From the NCBI RefSeq assembly GCF_026340095.1, contig NZ_JAPEPO010000002.1, positions 1,178,001 to 1,242,000 of the forward strand: a DNA stretch of 64,000 nt, written 5' to 3'. The stretch is from Streptomyces sp. NBC_01446 (GTDB lineage: Bacteria; Actinomycetota; Actinomycetes; Streptomycetales; Streptomycetaceae). Below, piece by piece: positions 32,346 through 40,747 of this stretch (positions are counted from its first letter, which is position 1; every line of letters starts with the position of its first letter). A program made the translations under genes and the position numbers. The notes beneath the pieces are model-generated. The model was not told the origin of the DNA. It saw nothing but the letters and a program-made list of their open reading frames with translations, and ran no database searches.

Positions 32346-33764
32346 ATGAGGCACGCGCGACGCACCGCCCGGCGGATCACACGCCTTGCTGCCGTCGGTG
32401 GCCTGCTCTGCGGAAGCCTGCTGGTCACGCGCGCGATAGCGAACGAACCCGGCGCCTCCGCCCCACCCGTCCCGGTGGGCGAACGGCTGGTGGCACAGCT
32501 CGGTGCCGCCCGCACGGCCGGCAGCTGGCTCGGCGCGGACGGGCGGACGGTGGTCGCGGTGACCGACGCGGGCGCGGCGGCGGACGTGCGCCGGGCCGGG
32601 GCGCGGGCCGAGGTCGTGCGCCACAGCATGCGCGACCTGCGCTCGGCCGCCGCGACGCTGCGAGCGGCTCCCCGGGTGTCGGGAACGGCGTGGTCGATGG
32701 ACTACGGCTCGAACGAGGTCGTGGTGCGGGCCGATTCGACCGTCTCCGCAGGTGACTGGTCGCGGCTGGCCGGCGTCGCCAGGACCATCGGCGCGTCCGT
32801 CCGCATGGAGCGCACCCGGGGCACGTTCACCACCCGCGTCGACGGCGCCTCGCCGATCTTCGCGAGCGGCGGGCGCTGCTCGGCGGGCTTCGACGTGACC
32901 GACGGCAGGGACGCGTTCCTGCTGACGGCCGGGCATTGCGGCCCGGTCGGCACGACGTGGTTCGCACGGCCCGGCGACGCCACCGCACTGGGCACCACGG
33001 TGAGCGGCACGTTCCCCGGGAACGACTTCTCCCTCGTGCGCTACGACGACGGGGTGCCGCGCGCCCAGAGTGACGTCGTCGCCATCGGCGGAGGCCGTGG
33101 CGTGCGCATCACCGGGGCGGCCGACCCCGTGGTGGGCCAGCGGGTCTTCCGCAGCGGAAGCACCACAGGGCTGCACTCCGGCCGGGTGACCGGCTTGAAC
33201 GCGACGGTGAACTATCCGGAGGGCACGGTCACGGGCCTCGTCCAGACCACGGTGTGCGCCGAACCGGGCGACAGCGGCGGCCCGCTGTTCGCCGACGGGC
33301 TCGCCCTGGGCCTGACGTCGGGCGGCAACGGGAACTGCGATGCCGGGGGCACGACGTTCTTCCAGCCCGTCGCAGCGGCGATGACGGCCCTCGGCGTACG
33401 CCTGACCGGCACGTCAGGGGACGACGACGCGGAGGCGGGGGCCGGTTCCGGGCAGGCGCGGCCCGGCGGCGACGTGGCACCCTCCGCGCCGCCCGCAGGC
33501 TCCGAGGCGGGCGCTCCGGGTGGGGGCGGGACGGGTACGGGAGTGGGGACGGGGACGAACATGGGCGGGGCCACCGACACCGGGGACGGCACCGCGTCCG
33601 GCACGGGAACCGGCGCTGACACCGGCCCGGTCGCCGCGATCTCCAGGGTCGTCGTGAGCACCCGGAGCGTCGGCCCGGGCCTGCTGGTCATCGGGGGGAG
33701 CCTGATCGCCCTGGTGGCGGCGCGCTCCATGCGTTCGTCACGGCGGGGGCGCGGAGCCTGGTGA
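32346..33764 (+). CDS. membrane-anchored streptogrisin-type serine protease (S1E)
   Basis: Protein of 472 residues: signal peptide (about 1-32), a pro-region, the chymotrypsin-like domain and a long Gly/Thr-rich linker (about 395-435) ending in a C-terminal transmembrane helix (VGPGLLVIGGSLIALVAA) and basic tail. The triad is H197 (LLTAGHCG), D227 (GNDFSLV) and S310 (EPGDSGGPL). Cysteines near 178/198 and 304/334 match the usual disulfides. Ordinary streptogrisins are released; here the enzyme should remain on the cell surface. The ATG at 32346 is preceded by GGGGAG. Confidence 0.9.
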   Translation: MRHARRTARRITRLAAVGGLLCGSLLVTRAIANEPGASAPPVPVGERLVAQLGAARTAGSWLGADGRTVVAVTDAGAAADVRRAGARAEVVRHSMRDLRSAAATLRAAPRVSGTAWSMDYGSNEVVVRADSTVSAGDWSRLAGVARTIGASVRMERTRGTFTTRVDGASPIFASGGRCSAGFDVTDGRDAFLLTAGHCGPVGTTWFARPGDATALGTTVSGTFPGNDFSLVRYDDGVPRAQSDVVAIGGGRGVRITGAADPVVGQRVFRSGSTTGLHSGRVTGLNATVNYPEGTVTGLVQTTVCAEPGDSGGPLFADGLALGLTSGGNGNCDAGGTTFFQPVAAAMTALGVRLTGTSGDDDAEAGAGSGQARPGGDVAPSAPPAGSEAGAPGGGGTGTGVGTGTNMGGATDTGDGTASGTGTGADTGPVAAISRVVVSTRSVGPGLLVIGGSLIALVAARSMRSSRRGRGAW

Positions 33765-33832
33765 TCGCCAGGAGACTGGGCGTGTCCCCTCCGGGCCGCA
33801 CGCGACGGTGGCGCAGACTCCCTCCCCCAGAT

Positions 33833-33874
33833 CTTCAGCCCAGACTGGACAGCCTGGGCTGAAGGTTTTAGCGT
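33833..33874 (+). promoter_or_regulatory. marR promoter/operator, probably leaderless
   Basis: CTTCAGCCCAG (33833-33843) and CTGGGCTGAAG (33854-33864) are perfect 11-bp arms. A promoter TGGACA (33846-33851), 17-nt spacer, TAGCGT (33869-33874) lies over it, with the -35 in the loop, and puts the transcript start at or next to the ATG at 33881. The repeat could also act as a terminator for the protease gene. Confidence 0.55.
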
Positions 33875-33880
33875 GGGCGC

Positions 33881-34345
33881 ATGACCAACGCCGAGGGCAT
33901 CGACCACGCCGAGGGCATCTCAGAATCCGCGGACCGTGCCGCGCGCGAACTGCGCGTGATGTTCAGCCGCCTCCGGCGCCGACTGCGCGAGGTCTCCGAC
34001 AGCCAGGACCTCACCCCGTCCCAGGTCTCCGCGCTCAACCGGCTCAGCAAGGCGGGGGCCGCCACCGCCAGCGGTCTCGCCGCCTCCGAGGGCGTGCGGC
34101 CGCAGTCGATGGCCGCCACGCTCGCCGCGCTCGGCCAGCACGGGCTGATCGAGCGCCGGCCCGACCCCGAGGACGGCCGCCGCCAACTGGTCACCCTCAC
34201 GGACGCCGGCCGCGAGAGCGCGGAGGGCACCCGGCAGGCCCGCGGGGAATGGCTGGCCCGCGCCTTCCAGGACACCTACTCGGAAGAGGAGCGCCGGACC
34301 GTCGTCGCCGCGCTGACCCTGCTGGAGCGGCTCACAGAAGCCTGA
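33881..34345 (+). CDS. MarR family transcriptional regulator
   Basis: Protein of 154 residues with the MarR winged helix: LTPSQVSALNRLSKAG, recognition helix RPQSMAATLAALGQHGLIER and wing DPEDGRRQLVTLTDAGRES. The ends supply the dimer interface. No ribosome-binding site is seen, in line with a leaderless message started from 33869-33874. The promoter contains a perfect inverted repeat that is a natural autoregulatory site. The isochorismatase-like gene starts 74 bp downstream on the same strand and is a likely co-regulated partner. Confidence 0.88.
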   Translation: MTNAEGIDHAEGISESADRAARELRVMFSRLRRRLREVSDSQDLTPSQVSALNRLSKAGAATASGLAASEGVRPQSMAATLAALGQHGLIERRPDPEDGRRQLVTLTDAGRESAEGTRQARGEWLARAFQDTYSEEERRTVVAALTLLERLTEA

Positions 34346-34419
34346 CCGGAACACACACCCGTCACGTTCGACCCCGGCCACCCCACCCCGAGATCGAACC
34401 ACCCCGAAAGGCCCCACTC

Positions 34420-35004
34420 ATGGCTCTCACCACCCTCGACGCGCGCACCGCCCTCGTCGTCATCGACCTGCAGAAGGGCATTGTCGGCGCACCCACCATC
34501 CCGTACACCGGCGCCGAAGTCGTCGCCCGCTCGGTCGAGTTGGCGGACGCCTTCCGTTCGCACGGCCTGCCGGTCGTCCTCGTGCGCGTCAGCGCCGCCG
34601 CCGACGGAGCGGACGCCGTACCGGGGCGCAACGAGACCCAGGGACGCACCGGTGCCCGGCCCGAGGGCTGGGACGTCATCGTGGACGAACTGTCCGGCCA
34701 CCCGGAGGACATCACGGTCACCAAGCGCAACTGGGGCGCCTTCTTCGGTACGGACCTGGACCTCCAGCTCCGCCGCCGCGGCATCACGCAGGTCGTGATG
34801 ACCGGCGTCGCCACCAGCATCGGTGTCGAGTCCAGCGCCCGCGCCGCCCACGAGCACGGCTACCACGTCACCTTGGCCACCGACGCGATGACGGACCTGG
34901 ACGTGGAGGCGCACCGCAACAGCGTCGAGCGGATCTTCCCGCGCCTCGGCGAGACCGGCACGACGCAGGAGATCACCGAACTCCTGGCGAAGACCCGCGC
35001 CTGA
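34420..35004 (+). CDS. isochorismatase-family hydrolase lacking the catalytic Cys
   Basis: Protein of 194 residues with the cysteine-hydrolase fold. Asp16 (VVIDLQKG) and Lys102 (TVTKRNWGAF) of the usual D-K-C triad are present, but the third position is Gly135 in MTGVATSIGVESSA where amidases and nicotinamidases have Cys. This is the isochorismatase/PhzD arrangement, which hydrolyses vinyl ethers by acid catalysis without a covalent intermediate. So amidase activity is unlikely. It follows the MarR gene and may be part of a small stress- or aromatic-compound module. Confidence 0.85.
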   Translation: MALTTLDARTALVVIDLQKGIVGAPTIPYTGAEVVARSVELADAFRSHGLPVVLVRVSAAADGADAVPGRNETQGRTGARPEGWDVIVDELSGHPEDITVTKRNWGAFFGTDLDLQLRRRGITQVVMTGVATSIGVESSARAAHEHGYHVTLATDAMTDLDVEAHRNSVERIFPRLGETGTTQEITELLAKTRA

Positions 35005-35103
35005 CAAGCGAGTCGAGCCCCGACGCCCCCGCCACTGGTCGGATTCCGGCCGGTACGCCGCCCGACCTTGGCGGAACGGACCCGTCCGGGACAGGATGCC
35101 CGC

Positions 35104-35781
35104 ATGAAGGGTGATCTCTTTTCCAGCGAGCACGTCGTACAGCCCGCCTCCGCGCCGGGAATGACCGCACAGAACGCCAAGTCGATCCGCTACGTCGTCA
35201 ACGGCAACATGATGGCCCGCCAGGGAGCGATGGTCGCCTACCGCGGGAACCTGCAGTTCGAGCGCAAGGGCCAGGGCATGGGCGGCATGCTCAAGCGCGC
35301 GGTCACGGGCGAGGGCCTGCCGCTGATGACGGTGCGCGGGCAGGGCGAGGCCTGGTTCGCGCACGAGGCGCAGAACTGTTTCATCGTCGACGTCGAACCG
35401 GGTGAGGCCCTGACGGTCAACGGGCGCAACGTCCTGTGCTTCGACGCCACGCTCTCGTACGAGATCAAGACCGTGAAGGGCGCGGGAATATCCGGCGGAG
35501 GCCTGTTCAACAGCGTCTTCACCGGCCAGGGCAGACTGGGGCTCATCTGCGAGGGCAACCCGCTGGTCATCCCCGTAACGCCGCAGCAGCCGGTGTTCGT
35601 GGACACGGACGCGGTCGTGGGCTGGACCGCCCATCTCAACACCTCGTTGCACCGGTCGCAGTCCATCGGGTCGATGATCCGCGGCGGTTCGGGCGAGGCC
35701 GTCCAGCTGAAACTGGAGGGTGAGGGGTACGTCGTCGTGCGTCCCAGCGAGGCGACTCCGCAGAAGGCCCAGCAGCACTGA
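35104..35781 (+). CDS. AIM24 family protein
   Basis: Protein of 225 residues with the beta-rich AIM24/TRAP-like fold: VVNGNMMARQGAMVAYRGNLQF, then VRGQGEAWFAHEAQNCFIVDVEPGE and VTPQQPVFVDTDAVVGWTAHL. The C-terminal half has SIGSMIRGGSGEAVQLKLEGEGYVVVRPSE. Homologues occur in bacteria and mitochondria; the molecular role is unknown. Streptomyces often carry several copies in tandem, but only one is present here. The ATG at 35104 has GGGACAGGATG upstream. Confidence 0.87.
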   Translation: MKGDLFSSEHVVQPASAPGMTAQNAKSIRYVVNGNMMARQGAMVAYRGNLQFERKGQGMGGMLKRAVTGEGLPLMTVRGQGEAWFAHEAQNCFIVDVEPGEALTVNGRNVLCFDATLSYEIKTVKGAGISGGGLFNSVFTGQGRLGLICEGNPLVIPVTPQQPVFVDTDAVVGWTAHLNTSLHRSQSIGSMIRGGSGEAVQLKLEGEGYVVVRPSEATPQKAQQH

Positions 35782-35834
35782 CGCCCTGTTGTCCCCGCGC
35801 CCTGCGAGGTGGCGGCCCCGGGAGCCGGTGAGCC

Positions 35835-35879
35835 GTCACCTCCAGGTGCGTCGGCTCAAGGCGCGTCATCTCAAGATGC
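35835..35879. repeat. three 15-bp tandem units, each a mini-palindrome
   Basis: GTCACCTCCAGGTGC (35835-35849), GTCGGCTCAAGGCGC (35850-35864) and GTCATCTCAAGATGC (35865-35879) follow head to tail. Units 1 and 3 are self-complementary hairpins (CACCT/AGGTG, CATCT/AGATG) with different stem sequences, so the pairing and not the sequence is conserved. The row ends on the stop codon of the GNAT gene at 35866 and lies between convergent genes. Confidence 0.65.
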
Positions 35880-36393
35880 GCCGCCACCTGACCTCGCCGT
35901 CGTGCATCCGGTCCGTGGGCGCCAGTCCGCACGCCTTGGCGACGGCCGCCGACGCGGCGTGGTCCGGGTGGATGTGCGCGACGACGGTGCGTACGGGCTG
36001 CTGCCCGAGCCAGTCGACCAGTGCGAGAGCCGCCTCCGTGGCGAGGCCGCGTCCCTGCCACGGCACTCCGACGACCCAGGCGATCTCGGCTTCGAGCCCG
36101 TCGTCGCCAGGGCCGACCGTGGCCTGGACCGTCCCGGCCAGACACTCTTCACCGCTGATCCGGAGCACCCAGTTGCACCACGAGACGGCCGGGTCCGGGG
36201 AGCCCGCGACCAGTCGCCCGTAGCGTTCCCGCAGCTCCCGCGCCGACAGCGGCGCGCCGCCGATGAACGTATGCAGAGCCTGGTCGCCGAGCACCGCGGC
36301 CATCTCGTCGGCGAACTCCACCTGGAGCGGGAGGAGTTCAAGCCTTGTGGTCCCGATGTCCGTCGCGGTCAGGGGTTCGCGGAGTCTGTCCAT
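35866..36393 (-). CDS. GNAT family N-acetyltransferase
   Basis: Protein of 175 residues. It resembles RimJ/RimL-like acetyltransferases: TTRLELLPLQVEFADEMAAV at the start, then EIAWVVGVPWQGRGLATEAA (acetyl-CoA pyrophosphate loop Q-G-R-G-L-A) and VVAHIHPDHAASAAVAKACG. This branch acetylates ribosomal protein or small-molecule amines. The ATG at 36393 is chosen because the domain starts immediately after. It is convergent with AIM24 and follows the GH27 gene past a strong terminator. Confidence 0.85.
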   Translation of the reverse strand: MDRLREPLTATDIGTTRLELLPLQVEFADEMAAVLGDQALHTFIGGAPLSARELRERYGRLVAGSPDPAVSWCNWVLRISGEECLAGTVQATVGPGDDGLEAEIAWVVGVPWQGRGLATEAALALVDWLGQQPVRTVVAHIHPDHAASAAVAKACGLAPTDRMHDGEVRWRRILR

Positions 36394-36411
36394 CGCGTCA
36401 CCGTACGTCCA

Positions 36412-36457
36412 CGTCGGTGCGCCGGACACCGCGACCGCGGCATCCGGCGCACCGACG
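36412..36457 (-). terminator. terminator after GH27 gene
   Basis: CGTCGGTGCGCCGGA (36412-36426) and TCCGGCGCACCGACG (36443-36457) form a perfect 15-bp stem with a 16-nt loop, between the GH27 stop and the GNAT start on the same strand. Confidence 0.75.
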
Positions 36458-36473
36458 CGTCCAGGCCCAGGCT

Positions 36474-38708
36474 CTACTGAACCGTGATCGCGAACACGTG
36501 GATCGCGTCCGCGTCGGGCAGGGTGACCGTGCGGATCGTCTTGCCCGCGGTGAGCGGGACGGAGTTGCCGAACAGCTTGTAGCCGGTGCCGAAGTTGGCG
36601 GGGCCGGTCGGGGTGTTGCGGTGGTCGGACGTGGCGACCGTCGTCGCGCCGTACTCCGTGTCCGCCGTGCAGCACCAGTTGGGGAAGCCGAGGCTGCCCG
36701 TGCTCGTGGTGCCGTCGGTGTAGGTGACCTTGACCTGGCCCGAGGCGAAGCCGGCCTCCGCGCCGAGGAACCAGAGCTTGGAACCGCTGCCGGTGAGCGT
36801 GATCGACTGGCCGGCGAGTTCGACGTTGTTCGGAGTGCCCGGCTTGGCGGTCGGGAACGTCCAGGTCACGCCGTCCTTGCTGACCTTTGCACCGGGGGTG
36901 ACCCCGGCCGCGGCGAGGGCCTGCGCCGAGTAGCTGTCGCCGCCGCCGTCGAAGTTGCCGGTCGTGTAGTTGCCCTCGGCGGGCGGCGCCGCCTCGTTGG
37001 TCACGCCGACGTTGTTGAAGGCGGCGTCCAGGCTCGGGTACGGCACCTCGGTGACGATCGAGGCGCGTCCCGACACGGAGCCGTCACCGGCGCCCCCGGC
37101 GCGGTAGCGGGCGGTCGCGGTCAGGGTCGTGACGGTGGTGCCGGGCTCGGCGTCGGGGCCCTTCGCCGTGATGGTGGCGGTGGCCGAGCCACCGGGCCTG
37201 ACGTTGCCGAGGGACACCTTCGACGTGCTGAGGCGCCAGCCTTCGGGGGCGCTGACACGCAGTTGCGCGCCGGTGAGTCCCGTCGGGCCGTGGTCCGCGA
37301 GCGCGACCTTCCAGGTGGAGCTCGCGCCTTCACCGCCGGTCCGTGTCCAGGTGATCGCGGTGGCGGGCTGCACGCGGTGGGCGGTGCCGGTGTGAACGCG
37401 GTACAGCACGGTCGCGTGGGCGGGCACGTTCGCGGCGATCGTCCCCGTGGTCTGCGTGGTCCGCTTCGACCAGAGGTCCTTGAGGAGGTACGAGGTTCCG
37501 GCGGGCAGCCCGGCCTTGGCGGCCGTCGTCGTGATGGTCCGTGCCTCGTCGGAGGAGTTGAACAGGGCCACGGCCCGGTCGCCGTTCGCGAGGGGCTTGG
37601 ACAGGACGTCGTAGCCGTCGCCCTGCTGGACGATGCGTCCCTGGAGGCCCTTGGCGTCCTGGTCGACGGCGATGACGTCCTTGTTGCCGAGGACATCGAG
37701 CGCCTCGGGCGAGGCCTTCGTCAGGTCGGTGCTGGAGATGAGAGGGGCGGCCATCACGGACCACAGCGACATCTGGCTGCGGATCTCGTCGCCGGTGAGC
37801 CGGGACTGCCCGGCGAGCAGGAAGTCGGGGTCGTTCCACCGGCCGGGGCTCTGCAGGTCCGCGAGCGGCACGTTGTAGGCGTAGTTGTACTTGATGGACG
37901 CCCACTTGCCGCGCGCGGACGACGACTCCATGGCCACGTCGGCGCCCTCGCGCCACAGGTTGCCGACCTCGGCGGACCAGGAGATGACGTGGTGCCAGTC
38001 CTTCTCGCCCTCGAAGTAGGCGGGCGCGGAGACGGAGTAGACGATGGGCCGGCCGGTGTCGAGGAGCGCCTGGCTCATGTCGCCGTAGAGCTTGTGGTAG
38101 ACGTCGTCCGCGCTCTGGCCCGTGGGGACGGGCACGTTGCAGCCGTCCAGCTTCAGATAGTCGACCTTCCACTTGGCGAAGAGGTCCGCGTCCTGCTTCA
38201 TGTGGCCGTACGAGCCGGGGTAGCCGCCGCACGTGGCCGTGCCGGCGTCCTCGTAGATGCCGAACTTGAGGCCCATGGCGTGCAGTTGCTCACCGACGTA
38301 GGCCATGCCGTGCGGGAAGCGGGTGGGGTCGGGGACGAGGTCGCCGTCGGCGGCGCGGGTGTGCGTCATCCAGCAGTCGTCGGTGGTGACGGTGTCGTAG
38401 CCCTTGGCGGCCAGGCCGGAGGAGACGAGTGCGCGGGCATTGGCGAGGACGGTTTCCTCGCTGATGTCACAGCCGTAGTAGGACCAGTTGTTCCAGCCCA
38501 TGGGCGGGGTCGGCGTGAGGTTGGGGTACGGGGTGGTGGCCGCGGCGGCGGGTGCGGCGGACGGTCCCGCGAGGCCACCGAGCGCGAGGGCCGCGGCGGT
38601 GGCGGCCACGGACAGGGCGCGAACGGCGCGGGCCCGGCCGCGGCGCGAGGGGTGCGGGGTGGTGCGGCGCCGTGCGGATCTGTGCTCTCTGTGAGCTCTC
38701 CCGGACAA
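36474..38708 (-). CDS. secreted GH27 alpha-galactosidase
   Basis: Protein of 744 residues with a long basic signal peptide (to about residue 57, AAPAAAA). The GH27 barrel begins TPPMGWNNWSYYGCDISE; the nucleophile is D188 in VDYLKLDGCN and the acid/base by alignment D257 in WREGADVAMES. WNDPDFLLAG closes the barrel. A beta domain and a NEW3-like region follow, then an NPCBM-like C-terminus (FNNVGVTNEAA...WFLGAEAGFASGQVKV) suited to carbohydrate binding. It releases alpha-galactose or related sugars outside the cell. TTG 38708 has GGGAGA upstream. Confidence 0.9.
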   Translation of the reverse strand: MSGRAHREHRSARRRTTPHPSRRGRARAVRALSVAATAAALALGGLAGPSAAPAAAATTPYPNLTPTPPMGWNNWSYYGCDISEETVLANARALVSSGLAAKGYDTVTTDDCWMTHTRAADGDLVPDPTRFPHGMAYVGEQLHAMGLKFGIYEDAGTATCGGYPGSYGHMKQDADLFAKWKVDYLKLDGCNVPVPTGQSADDVYHKLYGDMSQALLDTGRPIVYSVSAPAYFEGEKDWHHVISWSAEVGNLWREGADVAMESSSARGKWASIKYNYAYNVPLADLQSPGRWNDPDFLLAGQSRLTGDEIRSQMSLWSVMAAPLISSTDLTKASPEALDVLGNKDVIAVDQDAKGLQGRIVQQGDGYDVLSKPLANGDRAVALFNSSDEARTITTTAAKAGLPAGTSYLLKDLWSKRTTQTTGTIAANVPAHATVLYRVHTGTAHRVQPATAITWTRTGGEGASSTWKVALADHGPTGLTGAQLRVSAPEGWRLSTSKVSLGNVRPGGSATATITAKGPDAEPGTTVTTLTATARYRAGGAGDGSVSGRASIVTEVPYPSLDAAFNNVGVTNEAAPPAEGNYTTGNFDGGGDSYSAQALAAAGVTPGAKVSKDGVTWTFPTAKPGTPNNVELAGQSITLTGSGSKLWFLGAEAGFASGQVKVTYTDGTTSTGSLGFPNWCCTADTEYGATTVATSDHRNTPTGPANFGTGYKLFGNSVPLTAGKTIRTVTLPDADAIHVFAITVQ

Positions 38709-38787
38709 GGGATCTCCCGTCTACGAGCGTCTACGAGCGCGCCGGGGATGACGCGACGGGGATACCGTGCCGACGGAAGCTCGTTGC

Positions 38788-38824
38788 TGCAAGATGTATG
38801 GCGATTTCTTGCACAAACAATCAA
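38788..38824 (-). promoter_or_regulatory. GH27 promoter with CTTGCA operator (gap 38709-39026)
   Basis: On the minus strand TTGATT (38824-38819) and CATACA 18 nt away form a promoter. TGCAAG (38788-38793) and CTTGCA (38808-38813) are inverted repeats 20 bp apart flanking the -10, the left one reading CTTGCAGCAA on the minus strand. CTTGCAG-type elements are known from LacI-family sugar regulators of Streptomyces. The rest of the 318-bp divergent gap holds no gene or hairpin that I can support. Confidence 0.45.
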
Positions 38825-39026
38825 CCGGTGGGGTAGTTCAGCGCCTTGTGCACCAATTCACCCCGACTGCTTGCCAGTTGATCTCCGGGGGCGTCGGTGA
38901 ACCCCGGGCAAACTCCCGTACAACCCTTCCTCCTCATGCGCTGTCAAACAGGGCGCCGGACAAGGAACGGGCCCTTTCCGGACATCCCCCGCGCTGCCCG
39001 GTCGTCCTTCTCATCAGGAGCCGCTC

Positions 39027-40505
39027 GTGCGCAAGAACCGTTCCGCCGCCCTGGCCGCGGCGTCATTTCTCCTTCTGTCCGGTGCGGCCATCGCGACCGC
39101 TCCCTCCGCCTACGCCGGAACGCCCGGAGGCACGCACGCCGACGACCGCAACAGCGATTTCAACGGAGACGGTTACGAGGACGTCCTGGTCGGCGCGCCC
39201 GGCGCCACCGTCAGCGGAAAGAAGGGCGCCGGCCTCGTCACCGTGCAGTACGGGTCGTCGAGAGGCATCGGGACCACCAACGTCGCCCGCTTCAGCCAGT
39301 CCACCTCCGGCGTGGCCGGCGCCGCCGAGACCGGTGACGCCTTCGGGAAGGCCGTGGCCACGGGCGACCTGGACGGGGACGGCTACGACGACGCGATCGT
39401 CGGCATCCCCGGCGAGGACATCGGCACGACCGCGGACGCGGGCGGCGTGGCCATCCTCTGGGGCTCCAAGGCCGGTCTCACCGGCGCCGCCAGCGACTGG
39501 CTGGAGACACAGGAACCCACCGCCGGCGAGAAGTTCGGCACGGGTGTCACAGCGGCGCGCTTCACGAACGACACTCCGGGCGACGTCCTCGCCGTCCTCG
39601 ACCGGGACGACCTGGAGCTCTTCGCCTACGACTCCGCACCGCAGCCCGCGTCGAAGGCACCGCTGGAGCGCCGCTCCACGAGCCGGCTGTCCAAGCTCGC
39701 CGACGAGCGCGACATCGTGCCCATGTCGCTGACCACGGGGGACTACGACAACAATGGCTTCGCGGACCTCGTCGTCTCGGGCGTGACGGCGGGCTCCGAG
39801 CCGGGACACGGCTGGTCGTCGTACCTGTCCGGGCACGCCGACGGCCTCACCTACGAGCGCGATCTGCGCGGCGGCCCCGTGGCGGCGTCGGGCGACATCA
39901 ACCGCGACGGGTACGACGACCTCGTGACCGGCGAGCCCAACTCCCCCGACGACGGCGGCGCTTCGACGACCGGCGGCCTGGTGGGCGTGCGCCTCGGTGG
40001 CCCCGACGGGCCGTCGTCCGACGTGCAGTGGTGGACACAGGACTCCCCGGGGGTGCCCGGCACCGCCGAGCGCGGCGACGGGTGGGGCACGGACCTGTCC
40101 GTCGCGGACACGAACGGGGACGGGTACGCCGACGTGGCGATCGGCGCGGCCGGCGAGGACATCGGCACGGTCGCCGACGCGGGCGCCGTGTGGGTGCTGC
40201 GCGGTGCGGCCTCGGGCCTCACCGCGACCGGAGCGCAGTCCTGGGACCAGAACTCGGCGAACGTGCCGGGCGTGCCCGAGAAGGGCGACAAGTGGGGCGG
40301 CCAGGTCCGCCTCACCGACCCGAACCGCGACGGCCGCTTCGGCCTGCTCGCGGCGGCACCGGGCGAGAACACGAACGACGGCGTGGTCTGGGTGTTCTCG
40401 GCGGGGTCCGGCGGCGTCACCGCCTCCGGCTCGTGGACGTACGGCGCGGGCTCGCTCGGCGCACCGTCCGCGGACGCGCTGTTCGGCGCGGCCATCGACG
40501 AGTAG
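39027..40505 (+). CDS. secreted FG-GAP/integrin-like repeat protein
   Basis: Protein of 492 residues with a signal peptide (cleavage near SAYAGTPGG). At least five FG-GAP units are seen, each with a calcium loop of the type D-x-D-G-D-G: DFNGDGYEDVLVGAPG, DLDGDGYDDAIVGIPGED, DYDNNGFADLVV, DINRDGYDDLVTGEP and DTNGDGYADVAIGAAGED. They should form a beta-propeller that binds calcium. Such proteins are common in Streptomyces exoproteomes; the ligand is unknown. GTG 39027 has CAGGAG upstream. Confidence 0.9.
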   Translation: MRKNRSAALAAASFLLLSGAAIATAPSAYAGTPGGTHADDRNSDFNGDGYEDVLVGAPGATVSGKKGAGLVTVQYGSSRGIGTTNVARFSQSTSGVAGAAETGDAFGKAVATGDLDGDGYDDAIVGIPGEDIGTTADAGGVAILWGSKAGLTGAASDWLETQEPTAGEKFGTGVTAARFTNDTPGDVLAVLDRDDLELFAYDSAPQPASKAPLERRSTSRLSKLADERDIVPMSLTTGDYDNNGFADLVVSGVTAGSEPGHGWSSYLSGHADGLTYERDLRGGPVAASGDINRDGYDDLVTGEPNSPDDGGASTTGGLVGVRLGGPDGPSSDVQWWTQDSPGVPGTAERGDGWGTDLSVADTNGDGYADVAIGAAGEDIGTVADAGAVWVLRGAASGLTATGAQSWDQNSANVPGVPEKGDKWGGQVRLTDPNRDGRFGLLAAAPGENTNDGVVWVFSAGSGGVTASGSWTYGAGSLGAPSADALFGAAIDE

Positions 40506-40544
40506 GGCCGTCGACGCGTAGGACCGTCGAGGAACATCCGAACC

Positions 40545-40584
40545 AGGCCGCCCGCCTCCCCACCCCCTCGGAGACGGGCGGCCT
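40545..40584 (+). terminator. hairpin terminator after FG-GAP gene
   Basis: AGGCCGCCCG (40545-40554) pairs perfectly with CGGGCGGCCT (40575-40584), closing a 20-nt loop and followed by TCCGCACTTCCC. Confidence 0.7.
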
Positions 40585-40691
40585 TCCGCACTTCCCGTAC
40601 GTCCATCTGATGACCGGCCGACGCCAGGTAGCACTCAAGTCGTACGGCACAACACATACGTGGACGGATCCGCCGGAACCCTCGCCGCTCA

Positions 40692-40712
40692 TACGTTCTT
40701 GATCGGAACGTA
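40692..40712. promoter_or_regulatory. TACGTTC-N7-GAACGTA inverted repeat before TPR gene
   Basis: TACGTTC (40692-40698) and GAACGTA (40706-40712) are perfect arms, 35 bp before the start of the TPR gene. The spacing fits a dimeric helix-turn-helix regulator. No regulator gene is adjacent. Confidence 0.45.
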
Positions 40713-40747
40713 GCGGCACGACGGGACCGGCGAAGGGACACGCCTAC

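Noticed and set aside
36345..38900. 851-codon open frame on the plus strand opposite the GH27 gene
   Set aside because: Low-complexity Gly/Val/Arg translation without motifs; the minus strand has an intact GH27 enzyme with signal peptide.
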